A stretch of DNA of 64,000 nucleotides from Sphingobium subterraneum (GCF_014199435.1 NZ_JACIJP010000002.1:1-64000); one strand, 5' to 3'; positions 25,613 to 35,914 are shown, counted from the first letter of the stretch. Notes: generated from the sequence alone by a model not told the origin. Numbers and translations are program-made.

Positions 25613-26731
25613 ATGCCCTATCGTCTGTCCATGATGTCCGCCACGCAACGCCAGTTCGACATTTTCGCGCAGCTGGTGGCCTATGGCGATGTGCATCGCT
25701 GCGCCATCGGACTGTCGCTTTCGACCGACACGATCCTCGACGAGCTGGCGGCGCTCGAAGACCGGCTGGGCTACACGCTCTTCACGCAGGATCGGGGGCT
25801 GGTATCGCTCACCCCGGCGGGTCGCAAGGCGATCGCCGCGATGGAGACCCTGTCACACGAAGCGCCCGAGATATGGACCGAAGCCACGGACGCGGGGCCA
25901 CAGGCCGAGCCGGATGAAGCCTCGAATAGTGCTTTAGCCCTTCCCCCCGCCGCATCCCTGTTCGGCGCGCGCGACGAGGAGCGAGAGGCCGCCGCGCCCG
26001 ATGTAGCGGCAGGCGATCCGATCGACCATGTCTCGCTCCCCGCGTCGCCCGATGCCGTCACACCCAAGCATTTTCGGCCACTTCCGTCAGCGCGGGGCAA
26101 GTCGCCCGACCTGATCGTCCAGAACATCGTGCTCGCCGCGCACCCTGCGATTTTCGCGCATTTCCAGGACACGCTGACCGCGTTCGAGGACAGCAGCCTC
26201 GATGTCGACATTACCCTGCGCCTCGAAGGGCTGGACGAAGCGGACATCCCCGCCCTCTTCGCGCGGGGCGAGGCGGACATCGCCTATTTTTACGCGCTGG
26301 GCGAGCCTGCGGATTTCGCGAGCCGCTATGCATGGAGCGAGCGGATCTCGCTCTATATCGCCGCTGATCACCCGCTGGCAGCGCAGGACACCGTGTTGGC
26401 CGACGAGCTGGCGGAAGTGCCGTTGGTGGCCCTCGCGCCCGACAACCGGATACGGCACCTCGCTGAGGCTGCCCTCGCCCGCGCTGGGCTGACCGTGCGG
26501 GACGCCACGTTCGAGAGTGATAATCTTTACGAGGTCATGAAGGCCGTGCGCGGCGGCAAGGGCTATTTCGCTGCCTTCGGCTCCGTCGCGCGCGATTTCG
26601 GCAAGACCGAGGGCATCACCCGCCTCGCCTACGCGCAGGGCCTGCCCCAGGTCGAGGTACGACAGGCGGTTCGGCCGGACATGGCCGATAATCCGGAAGT
26701 GTCGGCGCTCGCGGAATTTCTGTTCCGGTAG
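25613..26731 (+). CDS. LysR-like regulator with long interdomain linker
   Basis: The 372-residue protein has a LysR-type winged helix (about residues 10-75): FDIFAQLVAYGDVHRCAIGLSLSTDTILDELAALEDRLGYTLFTQDRGLVSLTPAG. The effector domain starts near residue 165 (DLIVQNIVLAAHPAIFAHFQDTLTAF) and includes the IALYIAADHPLA-like strand and SDNLYEVMKAVRGGKGYFAAFG. Between them lie about 80 Ala/Pro/acid-rich residues, far longer than the usual LysR linker helix. ATG 25613 is used; 25631 and 25634 are alternatives and none has a strong ribosome-binding site. It follows the tRNA gene. Targets are unknown. Confidence 0.8.
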   Translation: MPYRLSMMSATQRQFDIFAQLVAYGDVHRCAIGLSLSTDTILDELAALEDRLGYTLFTQDRGLVSLTPAGRKAIAAMETLSHEAPEIWTEATDAGPQAEPDEASNSALALPPAASLFGARDEEREAAAPDVAAGDPIDHVSLPASPDAVTPKHFRPLPSARGKSPDLIVQNIVLAAHPAIFAHFQDTLTAFEDSSLDVDITLRLEGLDEADIPALFARGEADIAYFYALGEPADFASRYAWSERISLYIAADHPLAAQDTVLADELAEVPLVALAPDNRIRHLAEAALARAGLTVRDATFESDNLYEVMKAVRGGKGYFAAFGSVARDFGKTEGITRLAYAQGLPQVEVRQAVRPDMADNPEVSALAEFLFR

Positions 26732-26848
26732 AAGCCCGGGGGGGCGCCGGTCGTTCCTGCAAAACACGCGGCCGGAAAGCGTTGCCTATCCCGCTCCATT
26801 CGCCGCACGCTGCCGTCCGCTCGTCTCAGGCGCAAAGAAAGCGATTGA

Positions 26849-26862
26849 GATGTTGTATCATC
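26849..26862. promoter_or_regulatory. Possible Zur box upstream of the ZnuD-like receptor
   Basis: GATGTTGTATCATC is close to the alphaproteobacterial Zur-type palindrome (ATGTTATAACAT-like). It lies about 40 bases upstream of the receptor start and overlaps TTGAGA (26846-26851), a possible -35 box. The assignment depends on memory of the consensus and on the receptor type. Confidence 0.4.
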
Positions 26863-26899
26863 CCAAATAAGCGACACCCGTCCCTGTTGGAGGTCGCCC

Positions 26900-29002
26900 T
26901 TGAAATACCTCATCCTGCCGCCCGTTACTCTATCGCTCGTGCTCGCCGCGCCGCTTCATGCGCAGACCATGCCCCCTGACGACCCCCAAAGCCACCAGAG
27001 CCGGGCGGACGACATCGTCATTACGGGCGTCATTCAGCGCGACCGGCTCGACACATTGGGCGGCACCAGCGTCCTCTCGGCGCAGCAGCTCACCCGCGCA
27101 CTGCGCCCTACCCTGGGTGAGACATTGAGCCGCCAGCCAGGCGTCAGCAGTTCCAGCTTCGGCCCCAATGCCTCCCGCCCGATCCTGCGCGGGTTGCAGG
27201 GCGAGCGGGTACGCATCCTCTCGGACGGCATCGGAAGCTTCGATGTCTCCAACACCTCCGCTGACCACGCGGTCGCGATCAATCCGCTGACGGCCGAGCG
27301 GATCGAGATCCTGCGCGGCCCGGCAGCCCTGCTCTACGGATCATCGGCAATCGGCGGTGTCGTCAACGTGATCGACGCGCGTATCCCGGTCCGCGTGCCG
27401 AAGGCGCCCGTTTCCGCTGATGCACTCGCCACGTACGGAAGCGCGGCAAACGAACGCTCGGTGTCGGGCAAGGTCGAAGTCCCGATCGGCGACCGCTTTG
27501 TCGCCCATGTCGACGGCAGCCGGTCGAAGACCGACGACCTGCGCACGGGCGGCCATATTCTCTCGCCCGCCTTGCGTACCGAAGCGGCGGCAAGCGGCGA
27601 TCCCGACATTGCATCCCTCGCGACGCTCAAGGGCGATCTTCCCAACAGCGCTGCGGAAAGCTGGGAAGTGGCGGGCGCGCTCGCTTTCATCGACAGCAAC
27701 GGCAATCTCGGCGTCTCGGTCAGCCATCTCGACAATCTCTACGGCGTGCCGGTCCGCTACAGCTTCGACCCCGCCGAACCGGCGGAGCAGGTTCGCCTGC
27801 ACATGAAGCAGACACGCGCCGACCTGCGCGGGGAAATCCGCACGCAGGGCGGCTTCCTTGACCGCATCCGCCTGCGCGCCGGGTTTGCCGACTATCAGCA
27901 TGCAGAGCTGGAGGAAGACGGCACGGTGGGCACGACGTTCTCCGCCCAAGGGATCGAATCACGGCTGGAGCTGGTGCAGGCGAAGCGTGGCGGGTGGGAA
28001 GGCGCGAGCGGCGTCCAATATTATGCGCGCGATTTCAACGTCGTGGGCGAGGAGAAATTCCTGCCCGCCAACATCACTAGCCAGATCGGTCTGTTCACGC
28101 TGCAATCGCTCGACCTCGGGAAGGTCCGGCTGGAAGGCGGCGCGCGCTATGAACATGCCCGCGTGCGCGCCAAGGAAGACGCCGGTCTTGGCACACCAGA
28201 AACCCGCCGCAAGTTCGACGCGCTGTCCTTCTCGGCTGGTGCGAGCGTCGAGATCATTCCGTCCTGGCGCATCGGCATCAACCTCGCCCATAGCGAGCGA
28301 GCACCTTCAGCCGAAGAACTCTACGCGCGTGGTCCCCATGCCGGGACGCAGGCCTTTGAACTGGGCAATCCGAATTTCGGCATCGAAAAAAACAACGGCA
28401 TCGAAGCGACCCTGCGCGGCCGCGGCACCCATTACACGCTCTCGCTCGGCGCTTTCTACAACCGCTTCTCCGGTTTCATCACGGACACGCGCGTCCCCGA
28501 TGCGGCGTGCGAGGCGGTGCTGGACGACGAACCCCTCACGCTGTCCTGCTTCCAATATGCGCAGTCCAAAGCGCGCAGCTGGGGGATCGAGGCGGAGGGG
28601 TCGGCCACGCTGATCCACGGTGACCGGGGTAGCCTAAACGTCGACGCCGGGGCGGATTATGTCCGGACCACAATCGTCGGCTCCGGTCCCGCGCCGCGCA
28701 TTCCGCCGCTGCGCCTGATGGGCGGCCTCGACTGGACAAGCGCGCGCACCACTACACGGGTCGAAATCGAGCACAGCTTCGCCCAGAACCGGATCACGGC
28801 GCTGGAGACCGCAACGCCCGACTACACGCTTGTCAACGCGTCCTTCAGCATCAAACCGTTCGCGAATAACGACAAAGTCAACCTGACGCTCTCCGCGAAC
28901 AACATCTTCGATGTCACCGCGCGCCGCCATGCCAGCGTGCTGAAGGATTACGCGCCGTTGGCGGGGAGGGATATCCGTGTGACGGTGCGAGTGGGGATCT
29001 GA
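26900..29002 (+). CDS. TonB-dependent receptor, ZnuD-like (metal uptake)
   Basis: The 700-residue receptor starts at TTG 26900 with GGAGG seven bases upstream, and has a signal peptide ending APLHAQ. The plug has LGETLSRQPGVSSSSFGPNASRPILRGLQGERVRILSDGIGSFD and ERIEILRGPAALLYGSSAIGGVVNVID. The barrel contains SERAPSAEELYARGPHAGTQAFELGNPN and ends with HASVLKDYAPLAGRDIRVTVRVGI. These are the marks of the ZnuD group, which imports zinc (some members haem or other metals). It differs clearly from the two catabolic receptors. Its stop lies two bases from the convergent GAF gene. Confidence 0.87.
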   Translation: MKYLILPPVTLSLVLAAPLHAQTMPPDDPQSHQSRADDIVITGVIQRDRLDTLGGTSVLSAQQLTRALRPTLGETLSRQPGVSSSSFGPNASRPILRGLQGERVRILSDGIGSFDVSNTSADHAVAINPLTAERIEILRGPAALLYGSSAIGGVVNVIDARIPVRVPKAPVSADALATYGSAANERSVSGKVEVPIGDRFVAHVDGSRSKTDDLRTGGHILSPALRTEAAASGDPDIASLATLKGDLPNSAAESWEVAGALAFIDSNGNLGVSVSHLDNLYGVPVRYSFDPAEPAEQVRLHMKQTRADLRGEIRTQGGFLDRIRLRAGFADYQHAELEEDGTVGTTFSAQGIESRLELVQAKRGGWEGASGVQYYARDFNVVGEEKFLPANITSQIGLFTLQSLDLGKVRLEGGARYEHARVRAKEDAGLGTPETRRKFDALSFSAGASVEIIPSWRIGINLAHSERAPSAEELYARGPHAGTQAFELGNPNFGIEKNNGIEATLRGRGTHYTLSLGAFYNRFSGFITDTRVPDAACEAVLDDEPLTLSCFQYAQSKARSWGIEAEGSATLIHGDRGSLNVDAGADYVRTTIVGSGPAPRIPPLRLMGGLDWTSARTTTRVEIEHSFAQNRITALETATPDYTLVNASFSIKPFANNDKVNLTLSANNIFDVTARRHASVLKDYAPLAGRDIRVTVRVGI

Positions 29003-29003
29003 A

Positions 29004-29471
29004 TCAGGACTGCCCCGCCAGGATTTCCTCCAGCCGCCTGGCATATCCCGCCAGCACGCCGACCGTGGCGGTGGCGGTCAGTCGGCGGGGCTCCGGATCG
29101 ATAGCGCACAACGTCCCGAAAAACTGTCCATCGGCCAGCACGATCGGGATCGATACATAGCTTTCGAACCCGTACAGCACCGGTACCGGATGGGTTCGCC
29201 AGTCGACATGCTCCGCAACCCGGTCGATGACCACCATTTCGCCGGACTGGCGGATCTCGTTGCAAATCGTCTTCTTGATTTCCAGTTCGTCGCCCGGCTT
29301 CATGCCGAACTCGATTTTGTCGACCACCTGGCAGGCGATCCAGCGATCCTCCGTGACGCGCGCGACGGCCGCAAATCCCATGCCTGTTTGCTCGCAGACG
29401 GCATTCAATATGGCCCGGACCTCGTTGTCATCGCCATACTCGACCGCTTCGCGGCTCAGATCGTCCCACAT
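29004..29471 (-). CDS. GAF-domain protein
   Basis: The 155-residue protein is a single GAF domain: EVRAILNAVCEQTGMGFAAVARVTEDRWIACQVVDKI, then TICNEIRQSGEMVVIDRVAEH and YGFESYVSIPIVLADGQFFGTLCAIDPEPR. GAF domains bind small ligands or act in redox sensing; free-standing ones resemble the sensor part of phytochrome-like kinases. ATG 29471 has an AAGAGG-type site. It is the last gene after the ABC ATPase and nadB on the minus strand. No output domain is present, so its partner is unknown. Confidence 0.85.
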   Translation of the reverse strand: MWDDLSREAVEYGDDNEVRAILNAVCEQTGMGFAAVARVTEDRWIACQVVDKIEFGMKPGDELEIKKTICNEIRQSGEMVVIDRVAEHVDWRTHPVPVLYGFESYVSIPIVLADGQFFGTLCAIDPEPRRLTATATVGVLAGYARRLEEILAGQS

Positions 29472-29530
29472 GCCTCTTGCCTCAACCCCGGCCACAATCC
29501 CGTCATTCCCCGTCGATTGCCTTAGCAGCT

Positions 29531-31129
29531 TTAGGGCGTCAGGACAGTGTCCTTCGCTTCCGCGAGTGTCTCCGGATAATCGAGCGTGTAATGCAGCCCC
29601 CGGCTCTCCTTGCGGTGAAGCGCCGAACGCACAATCAGCCGCGCGACCTCCAGCAGGTTGCGCAGCTCGATCAGGTCGGGCGTGACGCGGAAATTGCCGT
29701 AGTAATCGTCCACCTCCTGCGCGAGCAGGTCGATACGGTGCTTGGCGCGCTCCAGCCGCTTTGTGGTGCGTACGATGCCGACATAGTCCCACATGAACCG
29801 GCGGATTTCGCGCCAGTTGTGCTGGACGATCACTTCCTCGTCGCTGTCGGTGACGCGGCTTTCGTCCCACGGGCGGATCGGCGGCGGTGAGGACAGTTCG
29901 TCCCAATGCGCGCCGATGTGCCGCGCTGCCGCCTCGCCGAACACGAAGCATTCGAGCAGGCTGTTCGACGCCAGACGGTTCGCGCCATGCAACCCGCTTT
30001 CCGTGACCTCACCCGCCGCATAAAGGCCCGGCAGGTCCGTCCGCCCATCCAGATCGATAATCACCCCGCCGCATGTGTAATGTTGTGCCGGAACGATCGG
30101 GATCGGCTCCTGCGTGATGTCGATGCCCAGATCGAGCAGCCGCGCATAAATGGTCGGGAAATGCTCCCGCACGAATTCCGGCGGCTTATGGCTGATGTCG
30201 AGATGAACATAATCGAGGCCGAGCCGCTTGATCTCATGGTCGATCGCGCGTGCGACGACATCACGGGGGGCCAGTTCGCCCCGCTTGTCGAAGCGGTCCA
30301 TGAAGCGCTTGCCCCCGCCCGGCACGCCCGGCGGCAGCTTGAGCAAACCGCCTTCGCCACGCATCGCCTCGGTAATCAGGAAGTTCTTGACCTCCAGATT
30401 GTAGAGGCAGGTCGGGTGAAACTGGTTCATCTCCATGTTGGAGACGCGGCATCCTGCGCGCCACGCCATCGCAATGCCGTCCCCCGTCGCACCGCGCGGC
30501 GCGGTCGAGAAGAGATAGGTCCGCCCTGCTCCACCCGTCGCAAGAATTGTCGCGCGCGCAGTAAAGGCGTCCACCCGCTTGGTCTTCTTGTTGAACGCAT
30601 AGACACCCCACACATGCCCGTCGCCGGAATAGCGCTCGCCATGGCGGCTGGTGATGAGGTCGACCGCGATCAGATCGGTGATAAGCGTGATATTGGGATG
30701 CGCCTCGGCCGCCGCCACCAGCGCCCGCTGTACCGCCGCGCCGGTCGCGTCATCGACATGCACGATCCGCCGGTGGCTGTGCCCGCCCTCGCGCGTAAGG
30801 TGCCAGCGCTCACCAAATTCCTGCCCCGCGTTGAAGGGCACACCCAGCGCCGCCAGCCCCTCGATCGCCGCCGGGGCGTTCGACACGACGAACTCCACCG
30901 TGGCCCGGTCGTTCAACCCCGCACCCGCGACCATCGTGTCCTCGACATGCGCATCAAAACTGTCACCCGCATCGAGCACAGCCGCGATGCCGCCCTGCGC
31001 CCAGTTGGTCGACCCGCCGTCCAGCGCGCCCTTCGCCATCACCAGCACCTTCTTGTCCTGGCCCAGATGGATCGCGGCGGTCAGTCCCGCCGCTCCCGAT
31101 CCGATGATGATCACGTCATAGTGCTGCAT
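29531..31129 (-). CDS. nadB: L-aspartate oxidase
   Basis: The 532-residue flavoprotein has the dinucleotide motif [20 protein letters not shown] at the N-terminus and the NadB patterns [48 protein letters not shown] and [44 protein letters not shown]. It oxidises L-aspartate to iminoaspartate, the first step of NAD synthesis. ATG 31129 gives the usual family length; longer upstream frame is not conserved-looking. nadA and nadC are not in the window. It probably shares a transcript with the ABC ATPase upstream (65-base gap). Confidence 0.95.
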   Translation of the reverse strand: MQHYDVIIIGSGAAGLTAAIHLGQDKKVLVMAKGALDGGSTNWAQGGIAAVLDAGDSFDAHVEDTMVAGAGLNDRATVEFVVSNAPAAIEGLAALGVPFNAGQEFGERWHLTREGGHSHRRIVHVDDATGAAVQRALVAAAEAHPNITLITDLIAVDLITSRHGERYSGDGHVWGVYAFNKKTKRVDAFTARATILATGGAGRTYLFSTAPRGATGDGIAMAWRAGCRVSNMEMNQFHPTCLYNLEVKNFLITEAMRGEGGLLKLPPGVPGGGKRFMDRFDKRGELAPRDVVARAIDHEIKRLGLDYVHLDISHKPPEFVREHFPTIYARLLDLGIDITQEPIPIVPAQHYTCGGVIIDLDGRTDLPGLYAAGEVTESGLHGANRLASNSLLECFVFGEAAARHIGAHWDELSSPPPIRPWDESRVTDSDEEVIVQHNWREIRRFMWDYVGIVRTTKRLERAKHRIDLLAQEVDDYYGNFRVTPDLIELRNLLEVARLIVRSALHRKESRGLHYTLDYPETLAEAKDTVLTP

Positions 31130-31194
31130 GGCCGTTTCCGCCCCTTGTCGCCGCCGGGACATGCCCGATCTTCGTTGTCCGCCCGATGGCCTGG

Positions 31195-32142
31195 CTAAGC
31201 AGCCGCCGCGGTGAGGTTGAGGAACACATCCTCCAGATCCGGCTCGCGCGTCACCACATCGACGATCTGGAAGCCGCATTGCTGCACGGCGGCCAGCACC
31301 TGTCCGGCATTGGCGCGGTCCTTGCGGAACGTGATGTTGAGCGTACGCTCACCCGAAAGCTCGACCTTCTCGAAGCTCGGGTGCGTCGGGATGTCGCCCA
31401 CGTCCCGCTCCACCGTCACCTGCACCAGCTTTTCCTGCGCCATGCCCACCAGCTCGCGCGTCGGCTTGTTGGCAATCAGCCTGCCATGATTGATGATGGC
31501 GATGCGGTCGCACAGCTGCTCGGCTTCCTCGAGATAATGGGTGGTCAGCACGATCGTCACACCCTGGGCATTCAAATGCCGCACATAATCCCACAACTGC
31601 TGGCGCAGCATGATGTCGACTCCGGCGGTCGGCTCGTCGAGGACGAGGATCGGCGGCGAGTGCACCATCGCCTTTGCCACCATCAACCGCCGCTTCATGC
31701 CGCCCGAAAGCGTACGGCTATAGGCGTTCGCCTTGTCGTCGAGATGCACCGCGCGCAGCAGCTCCATCGAGCGGCGACGATCCTGCGGCACCCCGTAAAA
31801 CCCCGCCTGATTCTCCAGCGTTTCGAGTGGCGTGAAGAAGGGGTCGAACAGGATTTCCTGGTTGACGATGCCGATACTGTTCTTGGCGTTGCGCGGATTG
31901 ACGTCGATGTCGAAACCCCAGATGCGCGCCGTTCCGCCGGTCTTGTTGACCAGTCCGGCCAGCACATTGATCAGTGTCGATTTTCCCGCGCCGTTCGGGC
32001 CAAGCAGCCCGAATATCTGCCCGCGCGGCACCGAGACCGTCACATCGTCGAGCGCAACCTTGCCATCGGAATAGACCTTGGTGAGACCTTCGATGTCGAT
32101 CGCAGGCTGAAGGGAGGAGTGGTCCGTCATGCCGGGGGTCAT
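31195..32142 (-). CDS. ABC transporter ATP-binding protein
   Basis: The 315-residue ATPase has Walker [10 protein letters not shown] (48-56), Q-loop in [15 protein letters not shown], signature LSGGMKRR, Walker [13 protein letters not shown] and switch His in [15 protein letters not shown]-terminal extension of about 80 residues ([14 protein letters not shown] and on) is common in ABC-2 type exporters such as drug or polysaccharide pumps. No permease gene lies next to it; its partner must be elsewhere. Start is ATG 32142 or 32130. Confidence 0.92.
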   Translation of the reverse strand: MTPGMTDHSSLQPAIDIEGLTKVYSDGKVALDDVTVSVPRGQIFGLLGPNGAGKSTLINVLAGLVNKTGGTARIWGFDIDVNPRNAKNSIGIVNQEILFDPFFTPLETLENQAGFYGVPQDRRRSMELLRAVHLDDKANAYSRTLSGGMKRRLMVAKAMVHSPPILVLDEPTAGVDIMLRQQLWDYVRHLNAQGVTIVLTTHYLEEAEQLCDRIAIINHGRLIANKPTRELVGMAQEKLVQVTVERDVGDIPTHPSFEKVELSGERTLNITFRKDRANAGQVLAAVQQCGFQIVDVVTREPDLEDVFLNLTAAAA

Positions 32143-32228
32143 AGCGCGGCTTTTTCCCCCGCGCAAAGGGCGATACGGCGGCACGTGGATATTGCGGTAG
32201 ACGCCCTGCAATGCTACGCGCGGAAATC

Positions 32229-32465
32229 ATGATCCAGCCCCCCGAAACCATCCGCACCACAAAAACCCGTGTCGTTTGCGACGGATCGGGCGACATCCCC
32301 GCAGCGCTCGGCCATCCGCGCGTTTATATGGAGATCGACGAGAAGGGTTATGCGGAATGCGGCTATTGCGATCGGCGCTTCGTGCTGATCGGTGGCCCTG
32401 CGGATGCCCCTGCCGGTCATTCAACGCATGGGGACGGTGCCGGGACCGGCGTCACCTCTGCCTGA
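32229..32465 (+). CDS. Zinc-finger (CHCC) domain protein, NDUFS6-like
   Basis: The 78-residue protein has VVCDGS, then HPRVYME and ECGYCDRRFVL. This Cys...His...Cys-x2-Cys zinc-binding set is characteristic of the CHCC family related to the respiratory complex I subunit NDUFS6. ATG 32229 is preceded by CGGAAA. In Alphaproteobacteria such proteins are thought to assist complex I. The PhzF gene starts 10 bases after its stop. Confidence 0.85.
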   Translation: MIQPPETIRTTKTRVVCDGSGDIPAALGHPRVYMEIDEKGYAECGYCDRRFVLIGGPADAPAGHSTHGDGAGTGVTSA

Positions 32466-32475
32466 CGCCTGCCCC

Positions 32476-33330
32476 GTGGTTGAGCCGCGCTGCGACCTGA
32501 TCGACGTATTCCTCAGCGATCCGCTCACCGGCAACCCGCTCGCCGTGGTGCATGGCGCAGACGGCCTTTCTGACGCAGACATGCTCCGCCTCACTCGCTG
32601 GCTGGGCTTTTCGGAAACGACGTTTCTGCTTCCTCCGACGGATCCTGCGGCCGATTATCGGGTGCGCATTTTTTACCCTGCGGGCGAGCTACCCTTCGCC
32701 GGACACCCCACGCTGGGTACATGCCACGCCTGGATCGAAGCGGGTGGCCAGCCGCACCACCAGGACCGGATCGTCCAGCAATGCGGGGTCGGCCTCGTCG
32801 ACATCCGCCGCGACGAAGACATGCTCTGGTTCAAGGCACCGCCGCTTTTACGGGATGGGCCACTTCATCCGGACGAGACCGCCGTTGCGGCCAAACTGCT
32901 GAACATTCCCACGGATCGGATCGTCGATGCCGTTCACGCCGACAACGGCCCGGGCTGGATCCTGCTCCGCCTCGCCCATGTCGATGATGTGCTTGGTGCC
33001 AGCATCGTTCACAAGCCCGATGGAATGGCCGATATCGGACTGTTCGCTCCCTATGACGGCGCGGGCGAGGCCGATTTCGAAGTCCGCGCGTTCTTTACGA
33101 GCCCCTCCGGTATGCTCATGGAGGATCCGGTCACGGGCAGCCTCAATGCCGCGCTCGCCCAATATGCCTTTGCCAACGGTCTTGCCGACGGCCGGTACAC
33201 GGCCTGCCAGGGCCGCGGCGTTGGGCGCGCTGGCCGGGTCCATTGCAAGCAGGACGATGACGCCTCGATATGGATCGGCGGTTCCACAGCGACCGTCGCC
33301 CGCCACGCCCTGCTGGCCCCACTCGGCTGA
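32476..33330 (+). CDS. PhzF-family isomerase/epimerase-like protein
   Basis: The 284-residue protein begins, from GTG 32476, with the PhzF N-terminal pattern DLIDVFLSDPLTGNPLAVV. It has the catalytic Glu in GFSETTFLLPP, the PFAGHPTLG loop and DPVTGSLNAALAQY. PhzF proteins are two-domain diaminopimelate-epimerase folds; the founding one isomerises a phenazine precursor, while most bacterial homologues have unknown substrates. An earlier GTG at 32392 would overlap the zinc-finger gene and adds non-conserved residues. Confidence 0.88.
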   Translation: MVEPRCDLIDVFLSDPLTGNPLAVVHGADGLSDADMLRLTRWLGFSETTFLLPPTDPAADYRVRIFYPAGELPFAGHPTLGTCHAWIEAGGQPHHQDRIVQQCGVGLVDIRRDEDMLWFKAPPLLRDGPLHPDETAVAAKLLNIPTDRIVDAVHADNGPGWILLRLAHVDDVLGASIVHKPDGMADIGLFAPYDGAGEADFEVRAFFTSPSGMLMEDPVTGSLNAALAQYAFANGLADGRYTACQGRGVGRAGRVHCKQDDDASIWIGGSTATVARHALLAPLG

Positions 33331-33398
33331 CCGAAACCGGGGTGCCACCCCGCCGTTTCGGGCTGGCATCGCGCCGGGAAGCCCCTATATCGGTGGAC

Positions 33399-34871
33399 AT
33401 GACCCAAGCCTCTGATCCGCTTCCCTCCGCCCTGTCCGCCTCCTCTTTCACCGATGCACGCGGCCTGCTGTATCGTGACGGCCTGCTCGATCCCGATGGC
33501 GCACGCCGCCTGACCGCGAGCGCGCTTGCCAATTGCGACGATGGCGAACTCTATTTGCAATATCGTGCAACAGAGAGCTTCGGTTTCGACGATGGCCGCC
33601 TGAAAACCGCCGACTATTCAACCGACGCAGGCTTCGGTCTGCGCGGTGTATCGGGCGAGATGACCGGCTTCGCCCATGCCAACGACATTTCCGAAGCCGC
33701 GATCATCCGCGCCGCACAGACGCTGAGCCTGCTTGATCCTGCCAAGCAGGCGCCCGCCCCGCCGCCGGTGCGGACCAACCGCCATCTTTACACCGATGCG
33801 AATCCACTTGAACTCGTCCCCTTTGCCGAAAAGGTTGATCTGTGCGCGCGCGTCGATGCTGCCGCCCGCGCGCGCGATCCCCGCGTGGCGCAGGTCTCCG
33901 TCAGCCTCGCGGGAAGCTGGTCGGTGATCGAGATCATCCGCGCCGATGGCTTCACCGCAGGCGACATCCGCCCGCTCGTGCGCCTCAACGTCTCGATCAT
34001 CCTCGAGGAAAACGGCCGTCGGGAAACCGGCACCTTCGGCATCGGCGGGCGCTATCTTTACGACGAGATCATGGGCGAAACGATCTGGAACCGCGCGATC
34101 GACGAAGCCATTGCGCAAGCTGCTGTCAACCTGCGCTCGGTCGCCGCGCCCGCAGGCGAAATGACCGTGCTGCTCGGCCCTGGCTGGCCGGGCGTGCTGC
34201 TGCACGAAGCGGTCGGCCATGGTCTTGAGGGCGATTTCAACCGCAAGGGTACCTCCGCCTTCTCCGGCCGCATCGGCCAGCGCGTGGCCGCGCCGGGCGT
34301 TACTGTTGTCGACGACGGCAGCATCCAGCGCCGTCGCGGGTCGCTCTCCATTGACGACGAAGGCACGCCGACGCAGGAAAATGTGCTGATCGACGACGGC
34401 ATTTTGCGCAATTACATGCAGGATCGGCTCAACGCGCGCCTCATGGGTGTGGAGGCGACCGGTAACGGCCGCCGCGAAAGCTATGCCCACGCCCCGATGC
34501 CGCGCATGACCAACACCTTCATGCGCGGCGGCGATGATAATCCGGAAGAGCTGCTCTCCCGCGTCAAGGACGGCATCTATGCCAAGGCGTTCGGCGGCGG
34601 ACAGGTCGACATCGTGTCCGGCAAGTTCGTGTTCTCCTGCACCGAAGCCTACCGCGTCAAGGATGGCAAGCTGGGCGATCCGATCAAGGGCGCAACGCTC
34701 ATCGGCGACGGTCCGACCGCGATGCAGCAGGTCGTTGGCATCGGCAACGACATGGCGCTCGACGAAGGCATCGGCATGTGCGGGAAGGCGGGCCAGAGCG
34801 TTCCTGCTGGTGTGGGGCAGCCCACGCTGCTGATCGACAAGCTGACCGTGGGCGGCACCGCGACGGGGTGA
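33399..34871 (+). CDS. tldD: Metalloprotease TldD
   Basis: The 490-residue protein has the TldD metal-binding motif HEAVGHG (His269, Glu270, His274) in GWPGVLLHEAVGHGLEGDFNRKGTSAFSGRIGQ. Other family patterns are DDEGTPTQ, NYMQDRLNARLMG and FSCTEAYRVKDGKLGDPIKGATLIGDGP. TldD pairs with TldE/PmbA as a cytosolic heterodimeric protease that degrades unfolded peptides and matures some RiPPs. ATG 33399 is chosen over a start inside the end of the PhzF gene. The tldE partner is not in the window. Confidence 0.95.
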   Translation: MTQASDPLPSALSASSFTDARGLLYRDGLLDPDGARRLTASALANCDDGELYLQYRATESFGFDDGRLKTADYSTDAGFGLRGVSGEMTGFAHANDISEAAIIRAAQTLSLLDPAKQAPAPPPVRTNRHLYTDANPLELVPFAEKVDLCARVDAAARARDPRVAQVSVSLAGSWSVIEIIRADGFTAGDIRPLVRLNVSIILEENGRRETGTFGIGGRYLYDEIMGETIWNRAIDEAIAQAAVNLRSVAAPAGEMTVLLGPGWPGVLLHEAVGHGLEGDFNRKGTSAFSGRIGQRVAAPGVTVVDDGSIQRRRGSLSIDDEGTPTQENVLIDDGILRNYMQDRLNARLMGVEATGNGRRESYAHAPMPRMTNTFMRGGDDNPEELLSRVKDGIYAKAFGGGQVDIVSGKFVFSCTEAYRVKDGKLGDPIKGATLIGDGPTAMQQVVGIGNDMALDEGIGMCGKAGQSVPAGVGQPTLLIDKLTVGGTATG

Positions 34872-34971
34872 TGGGGGTCGGGAACGCCTGCTCCGTTCGT
34901 CCTGAGTGGGGCTGTATTAGACTTAGGCGGGGCGCTTGTAGAACCTCGCAGCCCAGCGCTATGGTCGCCCG

Positions 34972-35337
34972 ATGACCGATCCCCGCGAATCCGGCTTGGC
35001 GCTGGACCCCAAATATGACGCCAATGGCCTCATCACCGCTGTCGTGACCGACAGTGCGACAGGGGAGGTGCTGATGCTCGCGCATATGAATGCGCAGGCG
35101 CTGGAGCTTACCCGCTCCACAGCTATCGCGCATTTCTGGTCGCGCAGCCGCCAGAGCCTGTGGAAGAAGGGCGAGACATCAGGCCATATCCTCTATGTCG
35201 AGGAGTTGCGCATCGATTGCGATCAGGATGCCCTGTGGATCCGCGCCCGCCCGGCAGGCCCCGCCTGCCATACGGGGGAACGCAGCTGCTTCTACCGCCG
35301 CGTGACGGCCGATGGGCTGGAAAGGATCGATGACTGA
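34972..35337 (+). CDS. hisI: Phosphoribosyl-AMP cyclohydrolase
   Basis: This 121-residue enzyme catalyses the third step of histidine synthesis, opening the adenine ring of PR-AMP. It has the family core [64 protein letters not shown] with the conserved Cys and Asp metal ligands. It lacks the HisE pyrophosphohydrolase domain fused in enterobacteria. Other his genes are not nearby. Its stop overlaps the start of the lipoprotein gene by 8 bases. Confidence 0.95.
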   Translation: MTDPRESGLALDPKYDANGLITAVVTDSATGEVLMLAHMNAQALELTRSTAIAHFWSRSRQSLWKKGETSGHILYVEELRIDCDQDALWIRARPAGPACHTGERSCFYRRVTADGLERIDD

Positions 35338-35914
35338 TCCCCGGTTGCGGAGGACGCTGACCCGCGCGTTATTGAGTTTGGCATTGCTTGCCGTGCCCGC
35401 GTGCAGTTCGTCGGAGCGCCAGAACCCCGCCGACCCTTCTCCCGCAGCGCAATCCGGACCGAACACACCCCCGCCGTCCGAGCTCGAACAGGCCGCCCTG
35501 CAATCCGGAGCGATCGTCGATGCCCGCCGCCTCTCCCCTATCGGGCTGTACCGCAACCGCCATGAGGCCGGGACCGACACCCTGTGCGTCGTCCCGGACA
35601 CCGACAAGCCGTCCACCATGCGCTTCGGCATGGAGGCGATGTTTGGGGAAAGTGCGGGATGTTCCGGCCACGGAACGGTGCGGCGAGCGGGCGATCGGCT
35701 GATCTTTCATTTCGCGCGCTCCACCTGCCTCATCGTCGCAGGCTATGAAGGCGACCGGGTGGTTCTGCCGGGCGCGCTGGATCTCAAATGCAACCAGCTC
35801 TGCACGAACCGCGGATCGCTGGAGGGAGTCAGCTTCCCCCGCGTGGCGCGCGATGTCAGCGTCGGCAAAGAAGCGCGTAGACAGACCGGCAAGGCTCTTT
35901 GCACGCAAGAATAA
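35330..35914 (+). CDS. Hypothetical lipoprotein
   Basis: The 194-residue protein begins with a lipoprotein-type signal: [14 protein letters not shown], with the lipobox Cys near residue 25. A Ser/Pro-rich stretch follows, then a domain with four more Cys ([27 protein letters not shown]). These may form disulphides in the periplasm. ATG 35330 has GGAAAGG upstream and overlaps the hisI stop by 8 bases. I do not recognise the domain, and no function is offered. Confidence 0.8.
   Translation: MTDPRLRRTLTRALLSLALLAVPACSSSERQNPADPSPAAQSGPNTPPPSELEQAALQSGAIVDARRLSPIGLYRNRHEAGTDTLCVVPDTDKPSTMRFGMEAMFGESAGCSGHGTVRRAGDRLIFHFARSTCLIVAGYEGDRVVLPGALDLKCNQLCTNRGSLEGVSFPRVARDVSVGKEARRQTGKALCTQE

Noticed and set aside
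34885..34915. CCGTTCGTCCTGAG-like stretch resembling a sphingomonad REP element
   Set aside because: Only one short arm is present and no partner repeat is seen in the window.
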